The notes below the pieces were generated by a model. The model saw only the letters and a program-made list of their open reading frames with translations, did no database searches and had not been told where the DNA came from. 64,000 nucleotides of DNA, taken from positions 528,864-592,863 of the forward strand of contig NZ_BLWF01000003.1 of the NCBI RefSeq assembly GCF_013167955.1, read 5' to 3'. Of the stretch, positions 34,895-43,668 are shown piece by piece (the first letter of the stretch is position 1; each line of letters starts with the position of its first letter). Position numbers and translations under genes: made by a program. Origin of the DNA: Thermanaeromonas sp. C210. Lineage in GTDB: Bacteria > Bacillota > DSM-521 > Neomoorellales > Neomoorellaceae.

Positions 34895-35236
34895 ATCAGA
34901 CCGCACGGGGGATAAGGAGCTGGCCGGGGCGGTCGAAAAACGTCTTTTGGGTGAATTTTTCCGCCAGGTCATCCAGCTCCTCCACGGACAAAGTCTTTAT
35001 CTTGCCTTACACTTCTGAAGAAACACTGCTCAGGCGTTTCCTTAACAGAAACGGGTTATGTTTATAGAGAACTCGCTCCCCGCGTGCCGAGCGACATTCT
35101 GGTTTACACGCCGGAAGAATGGCAACGGATGCAGGACCGTCCCTTTATCCGACGGGCTTTAGCGGAGGGGAAAATACTCTATGAGAAGAGCACCCGCTGA
35201 AGAGGGGCGCAGGTGGCTGGATCAGGCCAGAGAAGA
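34895..35236 (+). repeat. mosaic of three gene fragments
   Basis: 34895-34954 matches the SEC-C gene at about 25858-25918. 34955-35048 matches the Rpn-type gene's 3' part (33857-33950, and even more closely 26322-26415). 35051-35236 matches 32990-33175 of the MNT/HEPN pair over 186 bases with only a few differences. The joints have no extra bases. None of the pieces is expressed as a whole protein. The following 270 bases up to 35509 contain no gene. Confidence 0.88.
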
Positions 35237-35509
35237 GCTGTGTCTATTAGACGGAGTGGGTACGGAGAGGGTAGGGGGGTAGTACCGGAAGAATTAAGTA
35301 CAGCTTAACCGCCGGGTCGAAGCAAAGGGCTTATTTTGGGGTGATCCCACATCAGACGAAGGGCCGGAGGACAAAGTGTGCCGGCCTAAGGCCCTGCTTT
35401 TGCCTTTCCCGATGGGATACGGTGGGGCACCGCCGGGTCCCTGCCGGCTGCGAAGTTGGCCCCTTCTTTCAGCCCCTGCTAGAATGAGGGGCGAAAGGAG
35501 GTGAGCCCC

Positions 35510-35854
35510 ATGGCCAAGGTAACGGCCCCCCTAATGTCCATGGATGCCAGCGGTACCCTGGGCAAGGCCCTCGTGTTTGCCAAATGGAAGGGGATCAATT
35601 ACGCCCGGCGCTACGTTGTGCCCATGAACCCCAATACGGAGAACCAGGAGAGGGTACGCAGCTACTTTGCCCAGGCCATTGCCGGCTGGCAGGCCGAAAC
35701 TCCGGAGACCAAGGCCTTGTGGAATGCAGCCGTGCGCGGCCGGCCGCTGACCGGGCTGAACTACTACCTGTCCCGCTACGTCAAATATCTTCTAGACCAC
35801 GACGGCCAGGCCCCGGCTGCCCCCTTCCTGCCTCCGGGGCAGGAACAGACGTAA
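35510..35854 (+). CDS. small prophage-like protein, function unknown
   Basis: A 114-residue protein: PLMSMDASGTLGKALVFAKW, then KGINYARRYVVPMNPNTENQ and a helical region ending LNYYLSRYVKYLLDH. The arrangement (beta-rich start with DASGT and FAKWKG, then NPNTENQ) is common in small proteins of phage and prophage structural regions, but I cannot name the function. ATG 35510 has a near-perfect AAAGGAGGTG 7 bases upstream, so it is expressed. No other phage gene is near, so it may be a lone remnant. Confidence 0.7.
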   Translation: MAKVTAPLMSMDASGTLGKALVFAKWKGINYARRYVVPMNPNTENQERVRSYFAQAIAGWQAETPETKALWNAAVRGRPLTGLNYYLSRYVKYLLDHDGQAPAAPFLPPGQEQT

Positions 35855-35860
35855 AGCACA

Positions 35861-35900
35861 GCTTAAGGGGAGGCGGCCCGCCGGGCCACCTCCCCTAAGC
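35861..35900. terminator. long inverted repeat between convergent genes
   Basis: GCTTAAGGGGAGGCGGCCCG and CGGGCCACCTCCCCTAAGC pair along about 18 positions with one bulge. It lies between the gene ending at 35854 and the converging gene at 36009. There is no T-run, so it is a possible bidirectional terminator. Confidence 0.6.
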
Positions 35901-36008
35901 ATATTATCCGCCGGGTGGGGAAATGCCCTCCCGGCAATGGGGCTGCTATTTGTCTTAAAGGGCTAGCTAGGAAGGGGACGTCTGCTACTTGGGGTCCTTA
36001 AGGCGAAG

Positions 36009-36302
36009 TTAGTTTTCCTGTCCAGTTGCGTACCCCAGCGGTGGGGGTTTGATTCCCTTAAGGCATATTTGGGCAAAGTCCAGCGTACGTTGTAAAGCAG
36101 CGGCTACCTCGTCTAGTTGAGTATCGCTCATGTCGGATACCTCCGTGTCGCCGGCCACCTCCCGTATGATTTCATCTACTTGAAAGGAGTAGTAGCCCGC
36201 TTCTTTCAGGGCCTTGCGCAGGGACTCGACGGCTTTAATTTTCTCCTTCCTCACCCGTGACGTCACTCCCGCTGCGCAGGGCCGGTCGCGCCACTTGCTC
36301 AC
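36009..36302 (-). CDS. small hypothetical protein
   Basis: A 97-residue charged helical protein: KEKIKAVESLRKALKEAGYY, then VDEIIREVAGDTEVSDMSDT and LDEVAAALQRTLDFAQIC. I do not recognise the family. The N-terminal 16 residues are Arg/Cys-rich and unlike the rest, so a start at the internal GTG before RKEKIKAVE is likely. Reading frame statistics are coding-like. Confidence 0.55.
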   Translation of the reverse strand: MSKWRDRPCAAGVTSRVRKEKIKAVESLRKALKEAGYYSFQVDEIIREVAGDTEVSDMSDTQLDEVAAALQRTLDFAQICLKGIKPPPLGYATGQEN

Positions 36303-36442
36303 CTCACCCCTGGCGCCCGAGGTTACGGGGAGAGGTTCATCGCTTCCCTGCCGGTGTTAAATTTTCTTACTCAAATAATTCTACGCACTCACAGGATTTT
36401 CCTTCTTTGCTCAAAAGTTGTCTTCTTCTACCATTATTTACC

Positions 36443-36470
36443 TTGAAGTTTACACTCAATTTGGTAAAAT
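36443..36470 (+). promoter_or_regulatory. promoter of the SLH protein gene
   Basis: TTGAAG (36443-36448), 16-base spacer, TAAAAT (36465-36470). The -10 box lies inside a small palindrome, TTGGT-AAAATA-ACCAA. Confidence 0.55.
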
Positions 36471-36529
36471 AACCAATAGGTGTTGCTGCCCAGGCAGCAC
36501 CAGGGGGGAGAAAGGAGGTGACAAGGAGA

Positions 36530-38299
36530 ATGAAAGCATGGTTTAACAAGACCTGGGCGGGGAACATCTGCCTGGTGGTCTTCGCAGCCCTCCTGCTCTC
36601 CTTGGTCTGCGGTCCAGGTAGTGCAGCCCTGGCAGAAGAGAACAATAAACTAATAAATGTCGAAGTTTATGATGAGGCTGAGAAGGAATATAAACTCAAT
36701 CCCTCCGACGCTAATCCCGCTACAATATACGCATCCGATGAGACTCGCAAGCAATACACCATCAAGATCAAGCTACAACCCGTTACGCCCGAGGAATTCC
36801 AAAATATGTGGATGCAGCTTTCTGCCAACGGGGCTGTATATCAAACTGTGTACCTACAAAATGTTAAGGGTGCTACTTATGATGCAAAATCTGCGGTATA
36901 CGAGTTGGTCTACACCTTTGTGTACCAAGACGCACCCTTCCCTAAGGGAGATTACACACTAACCTTTTATGAAGGGACCAGCCCTATAAAAACCATCTAC
37001 CTGGACTTTGAGGGGCCACCGCCTAAACAAGAACCTCCCGGTGGCGGCGGGGGAGGTGGAGGAGGAGCACCTGCGCCTCCTGCGGTCGAGCCGGGCGAGC
37101 CCATCATGGCCGATGTGGAGCTCGATGCCGCGGGTAATGCCGTAGCCACGGTAGACCCGGACGTGGTGGTCCAGCAGGTCAAGGAGGCAGACGTGCAGCA
37201 AGTAACCATCGAGGTCCCCGAAAAGCCTGGCGCCAAGGCCGTGATAGTTGAGCTGCCGGGTGAAGGGATCCTCGCGGTTGCCGAAGCCGGTAAAGGGCTG
37301 CGCTTAGAAACCCAGGTGGTGGACCTTGTTCTCCCACCCGCCCTCGCCACGGCTCCCGAGGTTAAGGAGGTTTTGGAGCGGGGCGGTACCCTTAAGCTGG
37401 AGCTTCGCCCGGTGACCGGAACAGAAGCTGAGACCTTGCGCTCCCAGGTGCCTGAGGGGGCTAAGGTTGTAGGCGACATAAAGGAGCTGGCCATGAAGGT
37501 TGTCACCGCTTCCGGTTCTGAAAGGGCACTAGAGAGATTTGCCGCGCCGGTGTGGGTAACCTTCGGGTATGGTGCAGCTCAGGTTGCCAGGCCAGACAGG
37601 CTGGGAGTTTACCGGTATGATGAGGGAGACGGCGCATGGGTATACGTGGGAGGCCAGGTGAGCAGCTCTACTCGCACGGTGACCGTGGGACTGTACTCCT
37701 TCAGCAAATATGCGTTGATGGAGTACTCGCGGACCTTCACCGACATCATCGGTCACTGGGCGCAGGCGGAAATCGAGCTCATGGCTTCGCGGCACCTGGT
37801 AGCCGGCGTAGGGGACAACCGGTTTGAACCCAACCGGGCGGTGACTAGGGCTGAATTCGCAGCACTGCTGCTTCGGGCTCTGGGCATACCGGAGGTTAAG
37901 CCGGCAAGGCCGACCTTTGGTGACGTCTCACCAGGAGCGTGGTACTACGGGGCCGCTGAAACCGCGCGCCGGTACGGCCTGGTGGTGGGCTATGAAGATA
38001 ACACCTTTAGGCCCTCTACCGTGATAAGCCGTCAGGAGATGGCGGCCATGCTCGTACGGGCTTTTGAGCGCGCGGGCAAGCCTCAGTCTATAACTCCGGA
38101 GGAGGAAGAAGCCGTCCTTGCCGCCTTTACCGATGCCGGGCGGATCAGCCCGTGGGCGAGGAACGCCGTAGCCCTGGCCCTTAAGGCTGGTCTGGTCGTG
38201 GGTAGGGCGGACGACGCGTTTGCTCCTCAGGAGACCGCCACGCGGGCGGAGAGCGTCACAATGCTGCGGCGCTTTATGACCACAGCCGGGCTACTATAA
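36530..38299 (+). CDS. secreted S-layer homology (SLH) domain protein
   Basis: A 589-residue exported protein anchored to the cell wall. The signal peptide is NICLVVFAALLLSLVCGPGS with cleavage after ALA. Residues about 30-165 form a beta-rich domain. A run of nine Gly plus APAPP is the linker. Residues 190-400 form a second domain (ATVDPDVVVQQVKEADVQQV, IELPGEGILAV-type). Three C-terminal SLH repeats follow: FTDIIGHWAQAEIELMASRH, FGDVSPGAWYYGAAETARRY and FTDAGRISPWARNAVALALK. ATG 36530 has AAAGGAGGTG upstream; a GTG at 36518 lies within that site. SLH repeats bind pyruvylated wall polysaccharide, fitting the sugar operon that follows. Confidence 0.92.
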   Translation: MKAWFNKTWAGNICLVVFAALLLSLVCGPGSAALAEENNKLINVEVYDEAEKEYKLNPSDANPATIYASDETRKQYTIKIKLQPVTPEEFQNMWMQLSANGAVYQTVYLQNVKGATYDAKSAVYELVYTFVYQDAPFPKGDYTLTFYEGTSPIKTIYLDFEGPPPKQEPPGGGGGGGGGAPAPPAVEPGEPIMADVELDAAGNAVATVDPDVVVQQVKEADVQQVTIEVPEKPGAKAVIVELPGEGILAVAEAGKGLRLETQVVDLVLPPALATAPEVKEVLERGGTLKLELRPVTGTEAETLRSQVPEGAKVVGDIKELAMKVVTASGSERALERFAAPVWVTFGYGAAQVARPDRLGVYRYDEGDGAWVYVGGQVSSSTRTVTVGLYSFSKYALMEYSRTFTDIIGHWAQAEIELMASRHLVAGVGDNRFEPNRAVTRAEFAALLLRALGIPEVKPARPTFGDVSPGAWYYGAAETARRYGLVVGYEDNTFRPSTVISRQEMAAMLVRAFERAGKPQSITPEEEEAVLAAFTDAGRISPWARNAVALALKAGLVVGRADDAFAPQETATRAESVTMLRRFMTTAGLL

Positions 38300-38332
38300 G
38301 CCGGGAAGCAGTACAAGTGTATGTCTACGGCG

Positions 38333-38365
38333 CCCCAGCCGCAGCCCTGCGGCTGGGGCTTTTTT
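38333..38365 (+). terminator. intrinsic terminator after the SLH gene
   Basis: CCCCAGCCGCA and TGCGGCTGGGG form an 11-bp perfect stem with a GCCC loop, followed by CTTTTTTG. Confidence 0.93.
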
Positions 38366-38371
38366 GTTGCA

Positions 38372-38394
38372 GGAATCTGGTAAATGTTGTCGAA
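38372..38394 (+). promoter_or_regulatory. GGAAT-N11-TGTCGAA motif (Spo0A-box-like), copy 3
   Basis: CAGGAATCTGG and TTGTCGAAT at 16-base spacing, directly after the terminator and 42 bases before the exopolysaccharide operon start. Confidence 0.55.
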
Positions 38395-38435
38395 TTAACC
38401 CAGTTAGTAGCTAAAAGGAGGAGCTTGAGAGCACC

Positions 38436-40778
38436 TTGGGTAGAAAGGCATTATACGGCACGCGCCTGCTAAACGTAAACCTTAAGCCCTTTACTGCCTT
38501 CGCTTTCCTAATATTGCTCACGGCTGCTCCTCTTTCCCGGGGCCTGTTTTTCCCCTCTGAATATCTCGTGGCCTACCAGTTGGTGGCAGTAATTTTTACC
38601 TTAGTGGCCCTGGATAGGCTAAATAGGCGTGAGGGACTGGGCCCTTTTTCTGTGCCTGATTATTTGCCCCTGGCTATGGCGGGTATGTATTTGCTTTCGC
38701 TGGTAGTTGCCGTTAATAAGAGCGGTGCAGCCAGGGAAGCCCTGGAGGCCCTTTCTCTGTGTTTGCTTTTTTGGAGCGTATCCCGGTACATTCAAGGGAT
38801 CCGCGACGTGCAATTTTTCCTGAGGGCGATATTCTTATCCAGTCTGATAGTGAGCCTGGTGGGTTTAGGTGCAGCGGCAGGGCTGGTAGAGTTTCCCGGC
38901 GCTTATGAAGGGGGAGTAATACACTCTACTCTGCAGTACCGGAATGCCCTGGCCGCTTTCCTCGCAGCCTCCCAAATTGTGGGACTGTATTTGTGGTTGT
39001 TCGCCGGCAGCACCCTGGGTAGGGGTTTGCTGGGACCGGCTAACCTCATTTTAACCATCACCCTTATATTAACCCAGTCCAGGGGAGGTTGGATTCTCTA
39101 CTTTCTGGCGCTGGCAGTTTGGTTTGCCGGGCTTCCCCGGGAACGCTTGGTACGAGGCTTTTACCAGGTTTCCTTCAATGCCCTGATTGCTATGGCGGCC
39201 AGCCGTTCCTTCTGGCTTAACATGGCACAGTCAAACGGCTACGGGCCCGTAAAAGTTTTAGGGTTTTATCTAGCTCTATCCTGCGCCGTTAGCCTGGCCA
39301 TGGAAGTGGTCAGCCGGGGGCGGATTAGGCTGGAAATGACCCCTGTAATAAGGAATATGGTTGTTTACGGTGGAGCTATATATATTCTGGCGGTGCTGGT
39401 GATTTACCTTGTTTATGTGGCCGGGGCTGTACCGAGGGCTGCAGCCCAGTTTCTACCCGCTCCGGTAGTCCAGCGGGCTGCCACCATCAGCGGTACCGAT
39501 CCCAGTTTTGTAGGGCGTATTGCCTACTACAAGGATGCTCTGGAATTAATACGCCGCCATCCCTGGCTGGGTACGGGAGGGGGAGGTTGGAACGCCCTTT
39601 ATCACCGGTACCAGGAATCCCAGTATTTTTCTTCGGAAGTGCACAATCACTTCCTCCAGGTATGGGTAGAGACCGGGCCCATTGGGGCTACTGTTTTTGC
39701 ACTGATATGGGTATGGGCGGTAATCTGCCTATTGAGACTTTGGAGGAGATTTCGGCGGGAAAGGGACGATTTGTGGCCGAGTGCCTGGAGTGCCAGTATA
39801 GGGGCCCTTACCCTGGGGGTCCACAGCTTTTTCGACTTCGATTTCTCGCTACCGGCTATGGGGATGGTGGCCTGGTGCCTTCTGGGCGTGCTCCGCGGTA
39901 GGGAAAGGCTGCTCCAGGGGGCCCCTTCTGAGATTCAGGGACGCCGCCTTCTCTTCCAAGGAGCGTTGAGTCTGGTTCTGGCAGGAGCCCTTTTGGGGCC
40001 GGCTTATAGTTTCTACCAGGCAGGGGTTATAGGTGCCGAGGGTGCTCGGAATATGGCTGAAGGTAATTACAGACTGGCTAAAGAGCTCTTGCTTAAGGCG
40101 GAGAGATTGGACCCCTTCTCGGCGAGTTATCCGGCAGACCTGGCTCAAGTTAACGCGGTGTTGGGCCTGGCCGGGGATGACCTCGAGGTGCTAGAAGAGT
40201 CAGTTGTTAAGGCCAAAAGGGCGGTGCGCCTCGAACCCTATAATCCCAAGGTTCGCGTGGCCCTATCCTTCGCCTATATGATCCAGGGCCTGGTTGACCA
40301 GGGAGTAGCCGAGGCCAGAGCACTAATTGATATCAATCCTTTAGATGTTACGGCCTATGAACACCTGGGCCGCACCTACATAGCCGCAGCCAGGTATTAC
40401 CTGGAGCAGAGGGAAATTTATATGGCCCGCCCGTATATTCAGAAAGCCAGGCAGTTGCCAGACTTGGTTCAGGCCCGGGCGAAGCAGGTATCACCGGGCC
40501 GGTGGCAAGGTCCGCGGCTGGAAGTTACTCCAGTGATAAATCTGGTAGCCGGCCAGGCTGCTTACTTGGAAGGGCAATACCAGGAGGCTATCTCTTTACT
40601 GCAAGCAGCCAGGAAACAAGCCGCAATTGCCGCCGAGGCTATGGTGTGGGAAGCAGCAGCTTCCTTTAAGGCCGGGCAAGAAGATTTGGCCCAGAAGCTG
40701 CTAAATGAAGCCCGGGCAAAGGATGACCGGGTGGCCGAATATTACCGGCGGCTTTTGGCCTTAAAGCCCGTCAAGTGA
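38436..40778 (+). CDS. O-antigen ligase/polymerase-like membrane protein with TPR tail
   Basis: A 780-residue protein. About 12 transmembrane segments fill residues 15-530. The Wzy_C (O-antigen ligase) periplasmic loop contains PSFVGRIAYYKDALELIRRH, GTGGGGWNALYHRYQES and EVHNHFLQVWVETGPIG near residue 400, which carries the conserved His. The last 250 residues are TPR-like helical repeats (AEGNYRLAKELLLKAERLDP, AARYYLEQREIYMARPYIQK, AYLEGQYQEAISLLQAARKQ). It would polymerise or attach the polysaccharide outside the membrane. TTG 38436 has AGGAGG 13 bases upstream, a little far. First gene of a five-gene operon. Confidence 0.88.
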   Translation: MGRKALYGTRLLNVNLKPFTAFAFLILLTAAPLSRGLFFPSEYLVAYQLVAVIFTLVALDRLNRREGLGPFSVPDYLPLAMAGMYLLSLVVAVNKSGAAREALEALSLCLLFWSVSRYIQGIRDVQFFLRAIFLSSLIVSLVGLGAAAGLVEFPGAYEGGVIHSTLQYRNALAAFLAASQIVGLYLWLFAGSTLGRGLLGPANLILTITLILTQSRGGWILYFLALAVWFAGLPRERLVRGFYQVSFNALIAMAASRSFWLNMAQSNGYGPVKVLGFYLALSCAVSLAMEVVSRGRIRLEMTPVIRNMVVYGGAIYILAVLVIYLVYVAGAVPRAAAQFLPAPVVQRAATISGTDPSFVGRIAYYKDALELIRRHPWLGTGGGGWNALYHRYQESQYFSSEVHNHFLQVWVETGPIGATVFALIWVWAVICLLRLWRRFRRERDDLWPSAWSASIGALTLGVHSFFDFDFSLPAMGMVAWCLLGVLRGRERLLQGAPSEIQGRRLLFQGALSLVLAGALLGPAYSFYQAGVIGAEGARNMAEGNYRLAKELLLKAERLDPFSASYPADLAQVNAVLGLAGDDLEVLEESVVKAKRAVRLEPYNPKVRVALSFAYMIQGLVDQGVAEARALIDINPLDVTAYEHLGRTYIAAARYYLEQREIYMARPYIQKARQLPDLVQARAKQVSPGRWQGPRLEVTPVINLVAGQAAYLEGQYQEAISLLQAARKQAAIAAEAMVWEAAASFKAGQEDLAQKLLNEARAKDDRVAEYYRRLLALKPVK

Positions 40779-40793
40779 AGGGGGAGGAACAGC

Positions 40794-42137
40794 ATGAACG
40801 GCGAGGAAAAGGGTGCATGGGTTGACTATGAAGAGATAGATCTGCGCCGATACCTCGGTATCTTGGTCAAGTGGAAGTGGCTGGTAGCCGCCGTTACGGT
40901 GCTGGCAGTAGCTACGACTGGCATTTTAAGTTTTTTTGTGTTGCCGCCCGTGTATGAGGCGCGGGCCCTTCTTTTGGTTACCCAAGAGGAGGAGAGGCAT
41001 TCTGTTTCCCCCAGTCAAGATAGCCTCGAGAGTACCATGCAGGTGGTTTCCCGCCTTCCGGAAATGACCGTGAATACTTATGCAAGCCAGATTAAGAACG
41101 AGGTGGTCTTTAGCCGGGTTATTGAGCGGCTGGGCTTGGACAAAAACCTCTACAGCCCATCCAGCCTGGCGGGTATGGTTAAGGTGCAGGCTATTAAAGA
41201 TACTAATCTCATTGAGGTTCGTGTGCAGAATACCAATAGTAAGCTTGCGGCAGACATTGCCAACGCCATATGCGAGGAATTCTCCAAGTTCGTTTCGGAA
41301 AATACCAGGCAGCAGATGACCAAATCCGTTGAGTTTCTCCAGGAGCAACAAGCGGCTACCTCCAAGGATTTGGCTGCGGCTATGGAGAAACTTAAGAAGT
41401 TCCAGCAAGAGCCGCGCAGTGTGGAATACCTGACCAATGAGATGAACACCCTCCTGGATAATTTGGCCAAGTACAAGACGGAGGCAGATGCGGCGGAAAT
41501 AGCAGCGGCTCAACTAGAAGCCGCCATAAGCAAGCTAGAGGTGCAGCTTGCTGAAACTCCGCCTAAGATTAAGGTCCAGGATGTTCGACCTGTGCTTGAG
41601 GATAATGGGGAAACAGCAGTACCCATAGAGCGCGAAGAGGTCAATCCTGCTTACACCGCCCTGCAGCAGGAAATTAACAATAAGAAAGCGTCCCTGGCCG
41701 AAAAGAGAGCCCAAGCCGCGGGCTTGAACTCCCTTATTGGTCAGGTGGAAAAAAGGGTAAAGGACCTCCAGATGGAGTTAACCCAGAAACGGATGGAAGA
41801 AGACAAGTTGATGGCCGAGGTAGAAAGCTTGAAGAAAGCCTATAACATCCTTTCGGAAAAGATCGTAGAGACTAAGATTGCTAAGTCGGTTAACTTAGGG
41901 GAGACAGACCTCTTGATAGCCTCTAAGGCTATGGCTCCTACGGATCCTGTTAAGCCTAAGAAGTCGTTGAATATGGCCCTAGCCCTGGTGCTGGGCCTCA
42001 TCGTGGGCGTAATTCTGGCATTTGTAGCCGAACACTTCGATAATACCATCCGGACACCGGAGGACGTAGAAAGGTATCTGGGGCTTGCCGTATTGGGCAA
42101 AATTCCCCAAGTGGAGGCTTCCGAAACTAAGTCTTAA
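40794..42137 (+). CDS. Wzz-family chain-length determinant (polysaccharide co-polymerase)
   Basis: A 447-residue inner-membrane protein. A first transmembrane helix is at about residues 27-50. A long extracytoplasmic region with coiled coils follows (EFLQEQQAATSKDLAAAMEK, KASLAEKRAQAAGLNSLIGQ). The Pro-rich segment APTDPVKPKKSLNMALALVL leads into a second helix near residue 395, and the tail has DNTIRTPEDVERYLGLAVLG. It sets chain length and activates the BY-kinase encoded next, 18 bases downstream. No kinase is fused, as in other Gram-positives. Confidence 0.92.
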   Translation: MNGEEKGAWVDYEEIDLRRYLGILVKWKWLVAAVTVLAVATTGILSFFVLPPVYEARALLLVTQEEERHSVSPSQDSLESTMQVVSRLPEMTVNTYASQIKNEVVFSRVIERLGLDKNLYSPSSLAGMVKVQAIKDTNLIEVRVQNTNSKLAADIANAICEEFSKFVSENTRQQMTKSVEFLQEQQAATSKDLAAAMEKLKKFQQEPRSVEYLTNEMNTLLDNLAKYKTEADAAEIAAAQLEAAISKLEVQLAETPPKIKVQDVRPVLEDNGETAVPIEREEVNPAYTALQQEINNKKASLAEKRAQAAGLNSLIGQVEKRVKDLQMELTQKRMEEDKLMAEVESLKKAYNILSEKIVETKIAKSVNLGETDLLIASKAMAPTDPVKPKKSLNMALALVLGLIVGVILAFVAEHFDNTIRTPEDVERYLGLAVLGKIPQVEASETKS

Positions 42138-42155
42138 AATGGGGGAAATCCTGGC

Positions 42156-42854
42156 ATGGCAGTATCGACGGAGCAAAAGGTTTTGGCGCCTGTTATCCGG
42201 TCCCAACCCAAGTCGCCGGTATCCGAGGCTTTTAGAACCTTGAGAACCAACATAAAGTATGCTTCGGTAGACCGGCCGTTAAAATCCATACTGTTCACCA
42301 GTCCAGCCCCTTCAGAGGGCAAATCAACGGTGACGGCTAACTTTGCCTTAACATTAGCTCAGGCAGGATATAAGGTGCTGCTGGTGGATTGCGACATGCG
42401 GAAACCGGTCCAGCACAAGATATTCAGCCTTAAGAACCACCGGGGCCTCACCAATATTTTAGTGGAAGGTAAGGCGGTTAAAGAACTGGTGAACGTGGTT
42501 GAGCCGGAAGGGTTGGAATTACTTACCACAGGCCCCATCCCCCCCAACCCAGCCGAACTTTTAGGGTCCGCCAGGATGGCCAGCCTGCTAGGGGAACTGG
42601 GCCAAAGTTACGATATGGTTATCCTGGATACACCGCCCGTAATAGCGGTTACCGATGCTGTGCTCCTGGCGCCGCAGGTGAGCGGGGTGGTATTAGTCCT
42701 TAAGGCCGGCACGACACTGGTAGAGATGGCGAGGGAGGCCAAAGAGCAGCTTGAGCGGGTTAACGCCAGGATTCTGGGAGTTGTCTTAAATGGAATTAAA
42801 CGCAAGGGCAGTGGATATTACCACTACTATTACTACTATTACGGGAATGATTGA
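42156..42854 (+). CDS. CpsD/CapB-type bacterial tyrosine kinase
   Basis: A 232-residue cytoplasmic BY-kinase. Walker A FTSPAPSEGKSTVTANFALT is near residue 50, Walker A' VLLVDCDMRKP, and Walker B MVILDTPPVIAVTDA. The C-terminal Tyr cluster (seven Tyr in the last twelve residues, GYYHYYYYYY) is the autophosphorylation tail. It works with the Wzz protein to control polymer length and export. Its stop overlaps the start of the phosphatase gene by 8 bases. Confidence 0.94.
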   Translation: MAVSTEQKVLAPVIRSQPKSPVSEAFRTLRTNIKYASVDRPLKSILFTSPAPSEGKSTVTANFALTLAQAGYKVLLVDCDMRKPVQHKIFSLKNHRGLTNILVEGKAVKELVNVVEPEGLELLTTGPIPPNPAELLGSARMASLLGELGQSYDMVILDTPPVIAVTDAVLLAPQVSGVVLVLKAGTTLVEMAREAKEQLERVNARILGVVLNGIKRKGSGYYHYYYYYYGND

Positions 42855-43635
42855 TGTACATGTACATATTCTGCCCGGACTGGATGATGGGGCTTCTAGC
42901 GACGAGGAAGCCCTAAAGATGGCCAGGGCGGCCTGTAAGGGGGAAACCATGGCTGTTGTGGCCACGCCTCATTTTTTGCCGGGAAACTGGCCGGGTAAAA
43001 GCCGGGTGGTAGACCTGGTAACTGAACTCCAAGGGAAACTAGATGAACAAAAGATTGCCTTACGGGTATATCCCGGGGGTGAGGTTTATCTAGAGCCCGA
43101 GCTAGCGGAGAAAATCCAGGACGTGCCCCTTTTTGGGGGCCAAAGTAACTATCTTCTGGTAGAACTTCCCTTCGATGACCTTCCACTTTTTACAGAAGAA
43201 GTGCTTTTTCAGTTGCGCTTAAAGGATGTAGTTCCGGTTCTGGCTCATCCTGAGCGGAACCGCGTAATAGGAGAAGATTTGACCGTACTGGCTAAATGGA
43301 TACAGCAGGGAGTGCTGGTACAAGTAAACGCTGGAAGCCTTACCGGGGCTTTTGGCCGCAAGGTGCAGGCGGTGGCTGAAGCCATGGTTAAGGCCAAAAT
43401 GGTACATTTCGTCGGGTCAGATGGGCATTCTGCCCACCGGAGACCCCCTATCTTGACGGAAGCTAAAAGCAAGGTTGCCGGAATAGCCGGAGAAGAAGAG
43501 GCGGAGCGTTTATGTTGCCAAAATGCCGCACTTCTGCTGGCGGGAGAACAAATAGAAGTTCCCGAACCTGAATACCCGCCACGGCGAAGTACCCTTTTTT
43601 GCATCCGTCGGCTGGCAAGAATGATAAGAAATTAA
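42847..43635 (+). CDS. CpsB/YwqE-type PHP-domain protein-tyrosine phosphatase
   Basis: A 262-residue manganese-dependent phosphatase that removes phosphate from the BY-kinase tail. PHP motifs: IDVHVHILPGLDDGA at the start, VVATPHFLPGNW, GGEVYLEPEL, PVLAHPERNRVI and HFVGSDGHSAHRRP. The ATG at 42847 overlaps the kinase stop, proving coupling; an upstream in-frame start at 42790 would lie in the kinase and is unlikely. Completes the Wzz/BY-kinase/phosphatase triad. Confidence 0.93.
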   Translation: MIDVHVHILPGLDDGASSDEEALKMARAACKGETMAVVATPHFLPGNWPGKSRVVDLVTELQGKLDEQKIALRVYPGGEVYLEPELAEKIQDVPLFGGQSNYLLVELPFDDLPLFTEEVLFQLRLKDVVPVLAHPERNRVIGEDLTVLAKWIQQGVLVQVNAGSLTGAFGRKVQAVAEAMVKAKMVHFVGSDGHSAHRRPPILTEAKSKVAGIAGEEEAERLCCQNAALLLAGEQIEVPEPEYPPRRSTLFCIRRLARMIRN

Positions 43636-43668
43636 GGCAGACGGGCTAAGCCTTCCCGAGGAAAAGGC

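Noticed and set aside
35237..35509. Possible riboswitch in the GC-rich leader before the gene at 35510
   Set aside because: Several short hairpins can be drawn, but no conserved core of a known class is seen and there is no second copy for comparison.
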